Shown: positions 63,912 through 64,000 of the stretch, piece after piece
How positions within the stretch are numbered: position 1 is the stretch's first letter
How the letters are laid out: every line of letters begins with the position of its first letter
Assembly (NCBI GenBank): GCA_002278935.1
Contig: NCJL01000001.1
Location: forward strand, 166,255-230,254
Direction: 5' to 3'
DNA from: Gallionellales bacterium 39-52-133
Lineage (GTDB): Bacteria > Pseudomonadota > Gammaproteobacteria > Burkholderiales > Gallionellaceae
DNA: 64,000 nucleotides
Translations under genes and position numbers: made by a program
The notes under the pieces: generated by a model
Databases searched by the model: none
Told to the model about the DNA's origin: nothing
What the model saw: only the letters and a program-made list of their open reading frames with translations

Positions 63912-64000
63912 TCACATTGCAACCGCACCACGCTTAGCTTCTTGGAAGACTTCATGAGGCGTCCGATAGCCTAGGCACTTGCGAGGTCGATGATTCAGCT
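63912..64000 (-). mobile_element. 3' end of an IS30-family transposase (cut by window)
   Basis: On the minus strand from 63998 to the stop at 63912-63914, the frame reads LNHRPRKCLGYRTPHEVF and ends GAVAM. The N-RPRK-LGY-TP-EVF pattern is the characteristic C-terminus of IS30-family transposases. The rest of the element lies beyond the window; its terminal inverted repeat must fall shortly below 63912, inside the start of the broken gene, but I cannot fix its boundary. Confidence 0.75.

Overview
This window is one very large surface-glycan locus: about 55 genes, nearly all sugar-nucleotide enzymes, glycosyltransferases and membrane assembly proteins. Everything from position 1 to about 59.2 kb reads on the + strand, mostly as translationally coupled genes (ATGA, TAATG or short overlaps). 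No rRNA, tRNA, CRISPR array or housekeeping operon is visible. The gene types (wbpV/wbpL/wbpM-like end, Wzz, KdsA, WaaE-like and ligase-like genes) indicate a Gram-negative proteobacterium. A betaproteobacterium, perhaps of the Nitrosomonadales/Gallionellaceae type, is my inference from protein style only. Base composition is patchy: some genes are clearly AT-rich (8248-9447, 23896-26797, 33303-34544) beside GC-richer ones (36.7-51 kb), as expected of an O-antigen locus assembled by transfer.

Region 1 (1-8258) makes a CMP-legionaminic-acid-type nonulosonic acid. It holds LegB (cut by the window edge), LegI, an extra SDR, LegG, PtmE (CBS plus guanylyltransferase), an N-acetyl-sugar amidotransferase with its own HisF/HisH paralogues (amidino-group formation), and the cytidylyltransferase LegF. 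LegC and LegH are not in the window. Region 2 (8248-17070) holds a surface-carbohydrate protein and a complete pseudaminic-acid set: PseB, PseC, an aldo/keto reductase, a PseF/class-III-aminotransferase fusion, a PseG/PseH-like fusion and PseI. Region 3 (17073-25680) is the least familiar part. Directly coupled to pseI is a cassette of an M29-like protein, an adenylating ligase, a PLP aminotransferase, an AAC(3)-type acyltransferase and a free-standing acyl carrier protein, followed by a TylF-type methyltransferase, a DUF4910 protein and a LIC12162-family protein. I read it as a candidate carrier-protein route for putting an unusual acyl or aminoacyl group on a nonulosonic acid or another amino sugar.

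Region 4 (25748-32422) is a CDP-3,6-dideoxyhexose module: a WbaV-like transferase, RfbH (E1), an RfbJ-like reductase, RfbG, an RmlC-type epimerase and RfbF. The usual E3 reductase is missing. Region 5 (32419-51067) holds GT2, a Wzy-like polymerase, GT4, an SDR, an asparagine-synthase homologue, WecB/WecC (UDP-ManNAcA), a bi-domain oxidoreductase with a heparinase-family protein and GT4, Wzz, and the WbpV/WbpL/WbpM-like trio that would start the O unit with a 6-deoxy-HexNAc phosphate. No Wzx flippase is seen.

Region 6 (51177-63149) looks like LPS core/ligase and decoration functions: a fused WaaE-like/GT-B protein, GT4, an O-antigen ligase-like protein, two DUF6492 paralogues, a remote LIC12162 relative, a GT8-like protein, then minus-strand KdsA, a methyltransferase and a GT2. 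The right end is degraded: a frameshifted gene remnant abuts the 3' end of an IS30-type transposase running off the window.
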